Below are positions 20,697 through 21,819 of a DNA stretch of 21,819 bases, piece by piece. The DNA is from CBDDRG01 sp051306415 (GTDB taxonomy: Bacteria; Pseudomonadota; Gammaproteobacteria; Pseudomonadales; Porticoccaceae): positions 1 to 21,819 of the forward strand of contig JBPPNE010000113.1 in NCBI GenBank assembly GCA_051306415.1, read 5' to 3'. Positions within the stretch are counted from its first letter, which is position 1. Each line of letters starts with the position of its first letter. A program made the translations under genes and the position numbers. Under the pieces are notes generated by a model that did not search any database, was not told the DNA's origin, and saw nothing but the letters and a program-made list of their open reading frames with translations.

Positions 20697-21819
20697 TCAG
20701 GCCTTGATTCCGTCAGGGTAGAGCTGTAGCCCACCCAGGTGGAAGTAAATCGCGTTGTGGAACCGTTGTTTGTTTCGAAATCCCCGGGCGCGAGTCTTCA
20801 CGGTTTTGATGCGGCTGTTCATGCTCTCCGCGTGACTGTTGTCCACGCCCAGCATCACGGCATTGAGAATGCCCCAGAGAGGCTTTTTCAGCGTCTTGGC
20901 CGTCTGCTGCATCGGCTTGAGACGGCTGCGCGCCCTCCAGTTGAGCAAGCGCTGCCAGGCTTTATGGGCCCAGGTGCGGCTCTGGTAGCCCCACAGTCGG
21001 GCCGCAAACTCCTTGATCGCCCAAGCCCGGGCGGTCTTCAGCGACGATTTTCGCAGCGCCGTAAAACCGCGCTGTGGGTGCCAGTCCATAGTGCTTCGGT
21101 TACGCAACCACTGGTATTTGCTGCCCTTCAGGCGCGCATCGCCCTGTCCGAGCCAGCGCTGGTGTTCCTGGCGACGCACCTGATCCACCGCCTTCCCCAG
21201 ATACTGCGCAACATCAAAGCGATCAAAGGCGATCCGGTGATCGGCATCGGCGAGCGCATCCCGGGTCGCGCGCATATACGCGGGCCACAGGTCCATGCAC
21301 ACGCGCTCAATGCCGGATTTCTGCGCCGCCGTCAGCAACGCATAAAACTCTCCCAGACTGTGGGTCTCCCGGTTCTCCACGACATGAAGCACCACGCCTT
21401 GCGCCTGGTCGGTGACCACGGTGATGTAGTCATGGCCCTTGCGGTACGCGGTTTCATCCACACTCAATCGCTTCGGCGCCAACGCGGCGCGCCGGGACAG
21501 CCCACGCTTCACGGCCCGCTGCAGGAGGCCGTCCACGGCATTCCAGCTCAGCCGCAGACGATCCGCTACCGCGCTGATCGACGCCACTTTCAGCCAGTTG
21601 ATGGCCAGTGCTTCAAACAGCGCCGTGAAACCGCTGCCCGGTTCCGCCCACGGAACTCGGATCGTCACCACGCCGTGCTCCGGGCACTGCACCCGCGGCA
21701 CGTCCGCCACCAGAACCGTCTTTAGCGGGCAGGTGTCCAGATGGCGCCAGCGCCGCACGCGTTTGTCGTAGCCGGGGCACGGCTGGTTGCACTGGCGGCA
21801 CACCAACGGGCCGCCTCCG
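20697..21819 (-). CDS. ISL3-family transposase (N-terminus beyond window)
   Basis: At least 373 codons, open to the right edge. The N-terminal zinc finger is CRQCNQPCPGYD, then RRWRHLDTCPLKTVLVADVPRVQCPEHG, whose short blocks RRWRHLDTC and VPRVQCPEHG are standard for ISL3 (IS204/IS1001/IS1165) enzymes. A helix-turn-helix with WNAVDGLL follows. Catalytic parts are LSVDETAYRKGHDY (first Asp), VCMDLWPAY (second Asp) and NSHAESMNSRIK (Glu). The gene appears intact within the window. A GTG at 21806 could start a shorter product, but the frame continues upstream with GGPL, so the true start is probably outside. It replaces the polA side of the small-RNA locus. Confidence 0.9.
   Translation of the reverse strand, partial: GGGPLVCRQCNQPCPGYDKRVRRWRHLDTCPLKTVLVADVPRVQCPEHGVVTIRVPWAEPGSGFTALFEALAINWLKVASISAVADRLRLSWNAVDGLLQRAVKRGLSRRAALAPKRLSVDETAYRKGHDYITVVTDQAQGVVLHVVENRETHSLGEFYALLTAAQKSGIERVCMDLWPAYMRATRDALADADHRIAFDRFDVAQYLGKAVDQVRRQEHQRWLGQGDARLKGSKYQWLRNRSTMDWHPQRGFTALRKSSLKTARAWAIKEFAARLWGYQSRTWAHKAWQRLLNWRARSRLKPMQQTAKTLKKPLWGILNAVMLGVDNSHAESMNSRIKTVKTRARGFRNKQRFHNAIYFHLGGLQLYPDGIKA

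Noticed and set aside
20739..21725. A 328-codon open frame antisense to the ISL3 transposase
   Set aside because: It is an open reverse frame of a high-GC gene; the transposase strand has all the motifs.

Overview
The window looks chromosomal and gammaproteobacterial. The basis is the order engB, cytochrome c4, dsbA, the high-GC coding sequence, and a small-RNA locus beside engB placed like Spot 42 of enterics and ErsA of Pseudomonas. A marine lineage near Halieaceae or Cellvibrionales is possible, but that is only an impression. At least three mobile elements have shaped it: an IS30-type end at 1-130, a 6.2-kb integrative element at 11748-17994, and an ISL3-type element running off the right edge.

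Region 1 (1-4306) is the tail of an IS30-family transposase followed by a complete sulfate ABC importer: periplasmic binding protein, CysT, CysW, CysA. Region 2 (4307-8760) is a patchwork. It starts with the broken tail of an amidohydrolase paralog. Next come a glycosyltransferase-like gene, an RmlC-like cupin and an HpcH/HpaI-type aldolase. A 24-codon scrap of a second cysA and a frameshifted sulfotransferase complete it. This resembles a fragment of a surface-polysaccharide locus inserted by recombination between duplicated cysA/amidohydrolase segments. Region 3 (8763-11634) holds an intact D-aminoacylase-family amidohydrolase, about 600 bp with no recognisable gene, and a decayed DUF4238 gene.

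Region 4 (11748-17994) is an integrative element in the 3' end of tRNA-Thr(CGU). It is bounded by a perfect 16-bp direct repeat. Its genes are a P4-type tyrosine integrase, a small coupled protein, an AlpA-like regulator, a primase-type zinc-finger protein, a RepA/AAA_25-type helicase, a small zinc-knuckle ORF, a three-gene operon (DUF5681-like plus two unknowns) and an inverted-order hicB-hicA toxin-antitoxin pair. Between the replication genes and the right-hand operon lie a dense cluster of 9-bp-spaced CGAAGAT iterons (candidate origin), a degenerate internal att-like site and a GTGGGA doublet. The doublet recurs near both element ends. The tRNA's original terminator is now stranded on the far side of the element.

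Region 5 (17979-20670) is core genome on the minus strand: cytochrome c4, dsbA and tRNA-Thr. engB runs divergently, and a candidate sigma-E/AlgU-dependent small RNA runs convergently into the engB 3' end. Region 6 (20670-21819) is an ISL3-family transposase, truncated by the window edge, sitting where polA would usually be expected.
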